Source of the DNA: Trachythela sp. YZ-2020
Lineage: Eukaryota > Cnidaria > Anthozoa > Malacalcyonacea > Clavulariidae
DNA length: 64,000 nucleotides
Reading direction: 5' to 3'
Assembly: GCA_016169945.1 (NCBI GenBank)
Contig: JADLSH010000184.1
Span: 1,674,001 to 1,738,000, forward strand
The notes beneath the pieces are model-generated. The model searched no databases and was not told the DNA's origin. It saw only the letters and a program-made list of their open reading frames with translations. This document shows positions 27,101 through 39,100 of this stretch, in pieces (position 1 is the stretch's first letter; every line of letters begins with the position of its first letter). The translations under genes were made by a program, and so were the position numbers.

Positions 27101-30100
27101 TTGTCACAATTAGAATGAATATTTTTCTCTCTCATGTTGCAAACATATTACCAGTATTGGCAAACTAGAAATCGGTGATAAATATGATATTTATCGAGAA
27201 TTTTACACTGTCAGTGCATCCCTATTACAAAGCTAGAGGCTAGAGCCAGTGCTTGAATATGTCCAGGCAAATTCCTTTTGCAGGCAACGCATATAAAATC
27301 GATTTTTACAATGAAAATATCAGGGTTGGATAAAAGAACATTTTTCCAGAAAAAAAATGTTCTTTTGTCTTTTATTAATAAAAGAACATTTTAAGTAATA
27401 AAAGAACATTTTCGGCTTTAAAAATATATACGATGACGTCATGATGTGACGTGTATTGGTATATATATTATATATATATATGTCTTTGTGTGACGTCATT
27501 CATTTGTAGATATCATGCAATGATACTTTGGAAACATTTTCGACATTAAAGTAACAGTAATACTTGTATATAATATCAGAAATTCAGAATAGAATAACAG
27601 GTGCACTTAGTCACTTATGTGCTATACTGCGACCTCAATTGGTGAGGGTAATGAAATTGTTTTTTATTGTATTTCTTTATTTTGTTTATATATATTATAA
27701 AATTGTTAGTGACAATTTTGAAAATTCTCGATTTTCTAATTATTATAACATAAAAAATTAAAAATAATAAAAGAACATAAAAGAACAAATTTGGCAAAAA
27801 AAAAGAAGTTCTTTTATTATAAAAGAACATAAAAGAACAAATAATAAAAGAACATATGCCAACCCTGGAAAATATGAACACATATTGATCATTTGAGTAT
27901 TCCAAAATGGCTAAATGTATTGGCAGGATTGCTGATCTTTTGCGGTATTCTTTATTAACAAAATACAAGGAATTATGGCAAATGATACTTGTTCGATTCC
28001 AACAGAATCTTAATTTTTTTTACTAAACATTGAGCTTCCATAAAACGGGTTACTGTATGTGCCATGCAACATTGGCCTTTTATCAGTGAAATAAAAAAGA
28101 ATTGCCCCGATGTAAAAAGACGGGGCTCAGGCGGGAATTGAACCCGCGGCCTCTCGCACCCAAAGCGAGAATCATACCACTAGACCACTGAGCCTTTGAT
28201 GAAAGTAGGTGAACAATAAGTCTCTATAAAGCGTTCGTTATTGATACCTGTAAAACAACGTGGACTTTGTTGAGTTTGTTGACATACCTGCTCGCCTTGA
28301 TTACGTTGTCCTGACAACCACCGGAAGTGTGTGACCCGTGACCTCTGTAGTTGATCTTTTGGCGCGCACTTCCGGCGGTTTTCAACCTGTCTATGAAGTT
28401 TTCTAATGTTGTTAAAAACCTCCTCCTGACACATGTGATTTCACACAATACAGCAACACTTTTCGCCAGGTATGAGCCAATAGCCTTACTCTTGTCAGCA
28501 AATCCAGTAAATCACATACGTCAAGAGGAGAATCGGCTCGTGTGAACAGTCCTTTACAGTGCGCGATTTTTTACTTAAATGTTTGTTTTAGGAAGATGTT
28601 AAACTTCGTTAGGAAGATGTTAAACGGGTTACAACATTTTAATAATCTTTAATATTCTTAATAAGCCAGTTCGGAGTCTCGCCTGCGCATCCAAATGACG
28701 CGTTCTGCGTCGGGATAAAATTGCAGTTGACTTGAATCATAACATGTAGGTGAGACTGGAAGAATTAAAATATGCATATCGAAGTATTCAACAGTGTGCG
28801 AAAGTTATCAGCTATTTTGCTGTTTAGTGTTGCTAATATGGTTATCTACTCTACTCTACTCTACCCTACCCCACTCCACCCCAATCCACCCCACCCTACC
28901 CTACTCTAGTATACTCTACTCTAATGTAATCTACTCTATACTCTACTGTACTCTATACTCTATACTACTCTCTCTACTCTATACTCTATACTCTATACTC
29001 TACTCTATACTCTACTCTATACTACTCTACTCTATACTACTCTACTCTATACTACTCTACTCTATACTACTCTACTCTATACTCTATACTACTATACTCT
29101 ATACTACTATACTCTATACTACTCTACTCTATACTACTATACTCTATACTACTCTACTCTATACTACTCTACTCTATACTACTCTACTCTACTCTATACT
29201 ACTCACTCTACTCTACACTACTCACTCTACTCTACTCTATACTCTACTCTACTCTATACTCTACTCCACTCTACTCTATCTATTTATTTATCTACACTGC
29301 GTTAATGTTAGATTATTGGCTACGTGTAGTCTATGTTAACGTTTATATCATTTTGTTAATATATTTGTCTAGTTCTTCTCTGCTGCCTTGCCACAAAATG
29401 GCAAAGATGACGAAGGTTTTGAAGGTTTTTTAGAACAAGATGTGTTGAAAGAGATCAGACGAGCTGGTCGATTGGTGAGAATGTAGAACTGTTTTTGTTT
29501 TGAGTGGCAGGGAATTGAATTTTACCAAAAAGCAAGGTCGATAGCTCAATGTTCTGTTTGTTTGGGTGGCAAATTCCACCATTCCCATTGGACAAATTCA
29601 AGCTAATTGAAATGAAATTCAACCCTCGTTGTTCAAGGATTCTAGCGATGTATAGCATGCCTTATAACTCTCAATATGTCGCAAAATATAAGCGAAAACG
29701 GCACTTCGATGAAATCAACGATAATGCCACCCAGTGGCGAATATGACGTAACTAGAAATACACTCATGCAGAATCCCCTCGCCTATTCGAACTCAGGAAT
29801 TATACTTCCCAAAATTTGTAACATGAAGTATTTAGACAGTCACTGTAACCATAGCAACACGCAACTTTTTACTTTTTGAGTTTTTTTACAAATGGTAAAA
29901 TAGTGATATAAATATTAATATTTGTACTTTTGTCTTTTAACTATAAAATTATGAATCGCCCCACTATATAAAGTAGATGTGTTATTACCTACTCTTTTAA
30001 CTTTGATTTGCTGTAAAATTCAACCTTAGACATTTCACAAAAACGTCAAAAATGTTCAGTTAAAATGAAGTTTTTGACATTACGTTGTTTCTTCAAAATT

Positions 30101-33100
30101 CAAATTTAAACTTGCTAAAATACCTTTTAGATTTAATCGATATTATAATAACCTCACAGAGTGACATACGCTTTTGCAAATCCACAAACTAAAATATGTA
30201 AAATAGACACTTACCCGTTCAAAACACTTCAAAAGTGTCCTTTTTTCATCCATTCGACTCCTTCTCGTTATCTTGTTTTGAAGACTCTATTTATCGGTAT
30301 GTTTTTCCAATAGTCCGAGTATTAAAAATCGTTTTTGATGCATAACAAAATCTTTATCCGTAAATCTTTTAAAAAATGTTTATCCGTATGTTTCTCAGAT
30401 CGACCTGAACTCGCGCATGCGTATAACGTAGAAAACCATGAACCGTCCATGGCATCGCGGCGGACGACTTTGGATTCCGCTATGTTTTCACATACCCGGG
30501 TGTAAATATCCGAGCGGAATTAGTACCCTCGCACGGCGCTTCGCGCCGGCTCGGGGATTATATCGCGTGATGCGGGAGCCGAATAGAAATGCAATTTCAT
30601 GATTAAAATATCACACTCGCTCTTGAGAATGTCTACTGCATATTTTACTTGAATATTGCCATGTCTTCTAAGGCGTCAAGGCAAAATACATGTCATAAAG
30701 GGCAGTTTAAAACGTTCATTCAGTTGTAGCATGAAGATTTAAAAAGTTCATGTATAATATACCATTTTAGTTTCCTGGAAACTAGAAAATTATAGTCCGT
30801 TAAAACTGTAAAGTATAACCTTAAAGTTTTTATAAACTCAATCTATGGAATAAAATCTTTTTGGAACTTTGTAAACACACCGTAATTCAATTTATTGCGA
30901 AGGTGTGTATTTTAAACATCATAATAATTATAGTAATAAGTCATTAAAGTTCCAGATAACCGGGTACATTCGGTGAATGGAAGCAAAATTGGGTCGAGAT
31001 AGCGGGCAGTTCGAGTTAACTTAGGCCCCGTTTACATGAGACCAGGACGAAGTCAGAACGGGATGAAAATTGAAATTGTCAGTAGGTTTACATGAGACCG
31101 GTACGAAAAGCATTACACACTCTATTGCGTATATCAAAAGTGCATTCCACTATTGACGTTGTTAAATCTTGTCCACCGTTGTTTATTATCAGCGTTGTAC
31201 CAAAATTCAGACCGGTCTGAAAATAATTTGTGTTTACATTCATCCCTCTCTGAATTCGTCCCGGTCTGAAGATAGTCGGTTCGGTCCAACGAGCGGGATG
31301 ACTTCAGAACGGTCTGAGCAAGTTTTTGTCCCGGTCTCATGTAAACATCTATTATAAATAATACTATGACCGAAACGACATCGTCCCGGTTTGACTTCGT
31401 CCCGGTCTCATGTAAACGGGGCCTTAGTTCGAGATAACCGTGTGAAAATGAATGAAATAATATGGCCAAATCCACGGCAGGGGAAATGGGTTTAAGGCAA
31501 TTTTCCATTACGGTCGCTTTGCCCGCGCGGGCGCTCCGTCAGCAGACCATGTTTCAACTTTCGCTGTAGGTGTCTAGCATGAGATTTTTTGTCCGCTTTA
31601 CACCTCGCGGACACGCCTGAAAGTTGAACTACATTCAACTTTCTTGGCGTGCCTGCGCGACTAATTATTCGAGTCGGTCGCTTCGCCCGCGCGGGCAAAA
31701 CGACCGTAATGGAAAATGGCCTTTAAGTTCGAGATAAGCGAGTTCGACATAGCGCGGTTCTACTGTAGTTGTTTATAAATATGTTATCAATTTTGCTTTT
31801 CGTTTAGCGATGTCATATATGCCTAAAGAAAGGTGCGTCTGCTGGATGTTGTGATCAAAACTGCAGGAGGGGTTTTCATTTCACGTGCGGTGTCGATCAA
31901 AAATATCTCTTCCAGTTTTATGGACAGTTTAGGTACCTTGTTATGATTTATTTTTAGTTATTGATTTATCTTATTATTGATGTATCAAATTAGACTTTTA
32001 GCCAACTATAAAAGGGCATTTGGGTGTGCTGCAATCCCTAAACTTGTCGTTGGGAGAAGAAATTATTCTGAATTATATTTAACTTTTCCTCTCGCTCACG
32101 CAGTCTTAAATTTGCGCGATATAATTTTCCACACTTAAATGTGATATTTTCGTCCAGTTTTTGATTCCGTGCGTCTTAAAAGGATAGAAAACGAGAAAAT
32201 CACACTTAAATGATGGTAGTCTTCTATATGACATTGAATACTTAAAATTTTCGTGAACATTTTCAAGCCACCTAAACGCAAAAAAATTCCAAGAGAAGTT
32301 TATTTTTCAAATCGGCAAACAATGTTCATCCCGGTCAGGTGGGATGAAGTATTCATATGGAAAATTTTAACCCACTTGACTGAGATCCCACCTACTGTAA
32401 CCAGGCTTGCTCGTCTCCCATATGAACACACAATGATTTTTATATCCAGGGTTCTGCCCACGGTTGGCGGCGCAGGGGGGCAGAACTCAGCAGTGTGGCC
32501 CGGCACTCACGCCAACGCGGACTCTTCCGCCCGGCACTTGAAAGGTTTCAAATATCCAGTACGAAAACCCCAATGTTGTATACTTTGGAATAGATATTTT
32601 ATACAAGTAATTTTGTGTTTTTTATCTTTGGCGAATTTTGTTATTTAAACGTTAGTATTAGATGAAATTCAGCACTACAATGCCCACAATATTAGTTACT
32701 GGTGATTCGGAGAAATACGCTATCCCCCCAAAGCCAGAAAAATGTCTGACGAACGGCTCTAATCACTTTGCACTTTGTTAATCGATGTCGCGCTTCAAGC
32801 TACTCTGAGACCAGTCGATCAAGTTTTAAAAGTTGTCGGCAGGGTTAGGAGGGGGTCAGGCCCTCGGGGCTACAGGTATCCGGCACTCGCATGGTCCTGG
32901 GCAGAACCCTGGTATCTATTAATAAGGACATGCTGATCTCACTCAGGTGAGTTTCCCCGTTTAGGTATAGGCTCATATGAACGGGCTGTTGGGGAATTTA
33001 AGAACATATTGAACCTGTAAGTGCCTGTTCATCTGAGTCGTCCAGCTAACCAGAAAACTCACCTTAATAGTGACCTATAGATCTAAGCAAAGACCATTAT

Positions 33101-36100
33101 CAAAAGTCGTAATGCAACGTACAGTCTGTTTAATCGCAACAAAATATATTTCGAACGGGCGGCATGTTTTTGTAATTTCGTCCCAATGAGGCGGGATTTT
33201 GATTGGGATAAAAAACCATGGCAATTCCATATCATTTCCACGCACCTGCATGAGTAACCTATAGACCTAAGCAAAACCATTATTAGAAATCGCAATATAA
33301 TTACGTACAGTTTGTTCCATAGGCGTACGGGTCCAAATTTTTTTGGGGGGGTAGGTGGGGGGGGGGGGTGAACGTATTTTCAACTGACACTGAAAATGTC
33401 CGACTTTTATTTCAACCTTACTCCAACCAATTCCCCTCCCACCCCCCAGGACATAAGTTCCTAGTTGTTCAATAATACTTTTATTTCCAAATTACACAGA
33501 GACTAGATTGCTTTGATTACATTTTTGCTTTTCCATTTATTTCCCTCCTTATTTTTGTCCCGACTTCGGTTGAAAATTTGCCAAACTTGTCAACCTTTCA
33601 ATTTTTCTCGTCTGGTACGTCTATAGTTTGTTCAATCACAACAAAAGATATCTCGAAGGCGCCATATTTTTGTAATTTCGTCCCACCGAGGGACAAAAAC
33701 AGTCATACGGACACAGACATAATTCATCCCACTTGGGCGAGCTTCCCGTCCTAAATTTGTCCTAAATTTTCCCGCCCTCTGAGTCATGGTCAAAAGCTGG
33801 CTGATGTAAATATTTTATCTCCAGGGCATATTGTTGTGACCATCGTCTTCATCAAAACACAACGTCGTATCCATCTAAGAAAGCGCCATGTCCAATCTGT
33901 TTGGAGTCTGTACCATGTCGGGCTTCTCACGAAATACTAACCACACCCTGTTGTAAAGATGTCTGGTTTCATAGATCTTGTGTTCAGGTATGATATTAAA
34001 ATACGCTGTACTGTACAGGGTTCGAATTATGTACCTATCAATGTTACGTTTATGAAATGCCCTACCATGGGGCAGCAAATGTCAGTCAAATTTCCGAGGG
34101 TGGGGAGACGAAAATCGATCAAATACCTCGCATATGGCCAACCTCCACCACCCCCCCCCCCAACCTCCACCACCCCCCTCCCTGTGTAATAGGATTGATA
34201 GGTTCATTAACGATGTGCAATTGCACATCATTTTGCCCCAAATAGTGAAGATCACAAATCACTTTTTCAAACGATATGCAAAAACAATATTTTGCAAACT
34301 GAACAGTCATGCATTTAAGACCAATACAACGCAATGGTGGTTATGACTATGTGTATGGAAAGCATTTGTTATAATTTTTATGCAGGAACAAGCGACAGTC
34401 AGTGGCTACTTCTTTCGATGTGCTGTCTGTAATGACAAGGATAAATTTGTGCAAGAAATGAAACAAATGGGAATCTATGTTCCAGACAGGTACTGGTGTA
34501 TTGCGTTAGTTAATAAAATATAATAGAGGGCTTAAAATAACGGCCTGTAGGTCGCCGGACAAAATGACTGGTCAACTTGATTTTAGCTCGGTAAAATTCT
34601 TTTTCTGACCGGTCATTTTTGAAATGAGTAAAATACAGCCTGTTCAAAAAAGATCACTATTAATGACGTCAATATATGATATTACTTACACTGAAATGAT
34701 TATATTACTTGCACTAAAACACTTATATAGTGAAACAAATAATAACAGATTTGTTTCGATACATCGTTTTTAGAAATCACGTTGTAAAACAGTCAACGTT
34801 TTGAAATACGCAGTCTTTCTCTCACAAGATTTTAGCTGTGAGATGCAACCTCTTTCCCGGGCTCTTCCCTCCACAAGAGGGAGAAGAGCCTGGGAACGAG
34901 GTTGTGTGAGATGCCGGAAGTCGGAAGAAAAAGACGATTTAAAATTCTATCGGAAGGTGTAAGAATGTGACCGGTCAAAATGACCGGTGAGGCGTTTTTG
35001 GCCTATTGAATTTAATGAGCCAATTTTGAAGCCAGATTATTTTTAATGAGTCAGATTTATAAATCTGTCAAATTCTTGACTAGTCAAATCGTTAGCTATT
35101 TAGATTAGTTATAATATGAATCAAATATCTTTTCCGATGCAACTTGAGAAATATAGCTTCCAACATCACTTCTAATGAGTTTTAGAACGTTTTAAACACC
35201 ACATAATGAGGCTTATGGCGGCCATATTGTTGTGACCCATTAGTTATTCACCGGCAAATTTAGGAAGAAAGTAAGGCCACTGATGATAAATTCTTATCTA
35301 GACAATATTAGTCCTTTCCCACCAATAACTAGAAACTTATAGAAACTCTTTAAACATGTCCCAACACCACAGTAGATTTGTGGTGGTCACACCAATATGG
35401 CCGCCATTTGCTTCATTTATGCATAGCAGATGCACTATCCAGTCCTTGTTTTCAGATCAGTGCAAGGAGTACGATTCATTGCTCTCCACCCTTTCCTTTC
35501 TGGGATGGCCTGGGTCGTGGTTAAAATATAGCGTCTGTTATTAATGTTGTTGTTTCTATAGAGACGCGGCTTGGGAAGATGGCAATAATTTCGCAGAGCT
35601 TCTGGAGAAATACAGTTGCTGTGATTACCCAACTTGTATTTGTCCGATGGGAAGGAAATTCTCATCTGACACTGGGTGAGTTAATATACTACTAAAACGA
35701 ACTCCGAGATTGCATACCTCCTCCAGCAAATGTATAAATTATACATGCACTAATTACGCATTGAGTTTCTGTTGAAAGCCGGCGAAAGCAAGACAATGTC
35801 TTTGTAAATTCTACTTTTATTAAAAAGAACATTTAAAATGATTGTATAACATTCTATGGATGAAAAAGAGCTTCATGCTAATAATATGGTACATTTGTTT
35901 CACTTTAGAAAGTGGGAGTTAGTGCTATGCTCAAGCTGTGGACAGTTTGGTGCTCACGTGGGCTGTAAAGACTGGGGCACCAACCCCCCGTCTCTGCTAT
36001 GTCCTACCTGTCGACCTGTGCATGAAGACACTAAGCTTACTACACGTGCTGCTGAAGCATTAACTTCAAATCAGGGGGGAGGAGCCGTCGAAAAATCAAC

Positions 36101-39100
36101 TAGTAACCGAAAAGGTATGTCCCGTGTCATGAGATCTCGCTCAGATCAGAGAGCTTAAGGCGTTTGTAAAACAAAGCATCCAAAGATTCGCTTTTACATT
36201 CAGTACTCATTCCTCAAGTCTATTTATGCGTTAAAGAACTTTTAGTAAAACTTATAATTCAGTGGACAAAATTAGCAAACATTTGTCCATACTCGATTCA
36301 CAATTTCGGATCACTCGCATGCCTATTTACGGTGTTTATATCGTAACTACCCAATTCACAACATTGGATCATTTAGATGCCTAGTTACTGTTGTTCTAGT
36401 TTGCAAAAAAATAGAATAGAACAACAAAGGTAACTAAAGCCCTGGGGCCGGTTGTTCAAAGATCGATTAGCGCTAACCCTGGGTTAAATTTTAACCCGCT
36501 GTTTTGGGTTATGTATTTCTGCATGGCCGTTCGTTTCAAAACTTTAGAAAATAGAACTTCTATTGATCCTGAAAAGATTTCTGGAAAAACATATTCAACT
36601 TTATAAACAAGCTGTTGTGAAGTTTTATTTGAAGATTTTCGTTAACCTAGGGTTAGGCTAACCGACTTTTGAACAACCGGTCCCCGGTCAACCGAGAATG
36701 AGAGTCGTTTGACTAGGACTTAAGCATTAGAATTATGTATAAGGGGCTTCGGTGGCGCAGTCGTCAGAGCAAGCGCCTTTCACCTCTGAGTCTTGAGTTC
36801 AATTCTCGCTGAGGACTTTACTCATCACACTCATGTGAAAAGAGTAAGTCAACGCTCTGCCGAAAGTCGTGGGTTTTCTCCGGGCACTCCGGTTTCCTCC
36901 CACAGGGAAAGTTGACTGGGTGGGTTAGGATATACAGATTAGGAAAGTAATATCACAATTGCTGTAAAAATAAATAATGTAGGCTAAGTACGTAATATAG
37001 GTAGGCGAGATACTTGATGTAATCGGTCACTGAAAAGCCCCGACGGGGGAATGAGCTGAAAAATGTATGTATGTATGTATGTATGAATATATAAAAGCTA
37101 TTCACTCATGTACATCATTCTAATGCTAAGTTACCGTTGTTCTATTCTATGTTTTCGCAAACTAGAGCAATAGTAACCAGGCATCTAAATGATCCAATGT
37201 TGTGAATTGGGTAGTAACGATATAAACAGCGTAAATAGGCATGTGAGTAATCCAAAATTGTGTATTGAATAATGAATATAAACACAAGCGTTAGCCAAAT
37301 TTGTCTATTGTTCAAGTTTATGGAAGCAGATAGAGCAATGGTACTTACGCATTAGAATTTTCTACTTGGGTAGATAACTCGTATATGGAATTCTAATGCT
37401 TAGTTACCTTCGTTCTATTCTAGTCTTTTGTAAATTAGAACAATATTTATCTGGCATGCGAGTTATTCACATTTGTGCACATTGGGTAGCCGATTATGTC
37501 TATGGCCATTTCCGAAGTTGCTGAATGGGCTGGGACTAAGAATGAATAGTGACAAACAGACAAGAAACAAATATAGAACACCTCAAAATTAGTACGTTTG
37601 ATGACCACAATTGGATGATTACCTTATTCAATAATAAGTAAGCTCTATTAAATTTTGCACGTGTTGCTTATTAAGCAATAGACGAGTTAATGTCGTCGGG
37701 ATAGAATTGCTGTTGAATTCTAACGTGTAGCTGAGACTGGAGGAATTGAAATTTATTTTGATTTGCTTTGATTTGCTTCACACAACAGACAAATATACTA
37801 TTATAAAAGTGGTTTAGTGGACATTTCTATTGTAGCTATATATGAAAACACAAATGGATAATTGAACAGTTGAATACTTTGATCTGATGCATATTTTGAT
37901 ACTCCCAGTATGATTCAACTGCAATTTCATCCCGACGCAAAACGCGTCATTTGAATGCGCGGTCGACACAAAAAACTGGCTTATTCTCTTAGGTATGTGA
38001 ATATTGTCGCATAAAAAAATACATTTTTGAACTGTTTAATGCCCGCGAGCTACATGCGTATTGAAATGCGGTCTTTGTACACGCATGCGTACAAAGCAAT
38101 GATTTGTGTTCCAGGCAAAGAGCGCCCAAGAAAGAAGCAACAACATGTGGACTCAGACACGGATTCCGATGACATCTCGAACGTGCTGAACGGACTCAAA
38201 CGGCAAGCTGAAGACGACTTCTTAAATTCCGATACCAGTTTTTTTGTTCAGCGGGCTATCGCGGCAGGGACCGCTGTCATCGAGAATAGCGGGCCTAAGA
38301 AATGTCGAACCAGCCAATCAGCGGCGCCGATCCCCTCTGGGTGTAGTTCTAACCGAAAGCGGAAAGCCGAAGACGTCAAAAGTGACGATGAAATTATGAT
38401 CACAAAATATGTGCCTGGTCAAAAACCACAAAGTAGGTGTCAACTTTGCCCCAAATGTAACCGTCGAAGGCCTATAGCTATGAATACACCAACTAGTTCA
38501 CCGGCAAAAATACCCCGGAAGGATTTCCCTAGTACCGGGTCTACGTCTACAGTGGGAAAAAACTCCGGGTCTACGTGTACGATAACAAAAGCTAATATGA
38601 AACGCAAGGAGAACGGATACGCGTCGGAAAATTTTGACACGGAACACGGAACGTTGGATACGAGACGCAGGAAGCGTAAAGCCGAGGCGCGGAAAGTTAA
38701 AATAGCGGACTACGAAGTTCTAGAACTTGCTGCCGAGCGTACAGACAAGTCGTCTGTGTTGTTGTTACCTTCTGAAGACAAACCAGGAGAATTGGAAGGG
38801 AACTACGTAACGAAAGATGAGGTGCTTTCAAATGGTAACGGTCAAAACGACTCGCCAAATAAGCCACCAAAGTCCAGCTCTTTTTGGTTAAGTTCCGTTG
38901 AAAGGTTGTTCCAGTTCCTGAACCCGCGTTCTGGTCCGGACTCTAGCGAGGAAAATAGCCGTGAAGCTGAAGAAATTCGCAAGGTAGTTTCGAGCGTAAC
39001 TTGTGGAAGCTCGGTTTCAAAAGAAAAGGACAAATCGGAAGGAGATGTTGACGTTACACTCGCGAAGCAACCTGTATCTTCCGGAGGGAAATCGGAAACG

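Noticed and set aside
28794..29339. 181-codon Leu/Tyr/Ser-rich frame
   Set aside because: Made of the CTCTA/CTATACTA satellite; the composition is wholly explained by the repeat.
33083..33295. 70-codon minus-strand frame
   Set aside because: Lies in repeat sequence with internal duplication (TAGACCTAAGCAAAACC-type words); no splice or domain support.
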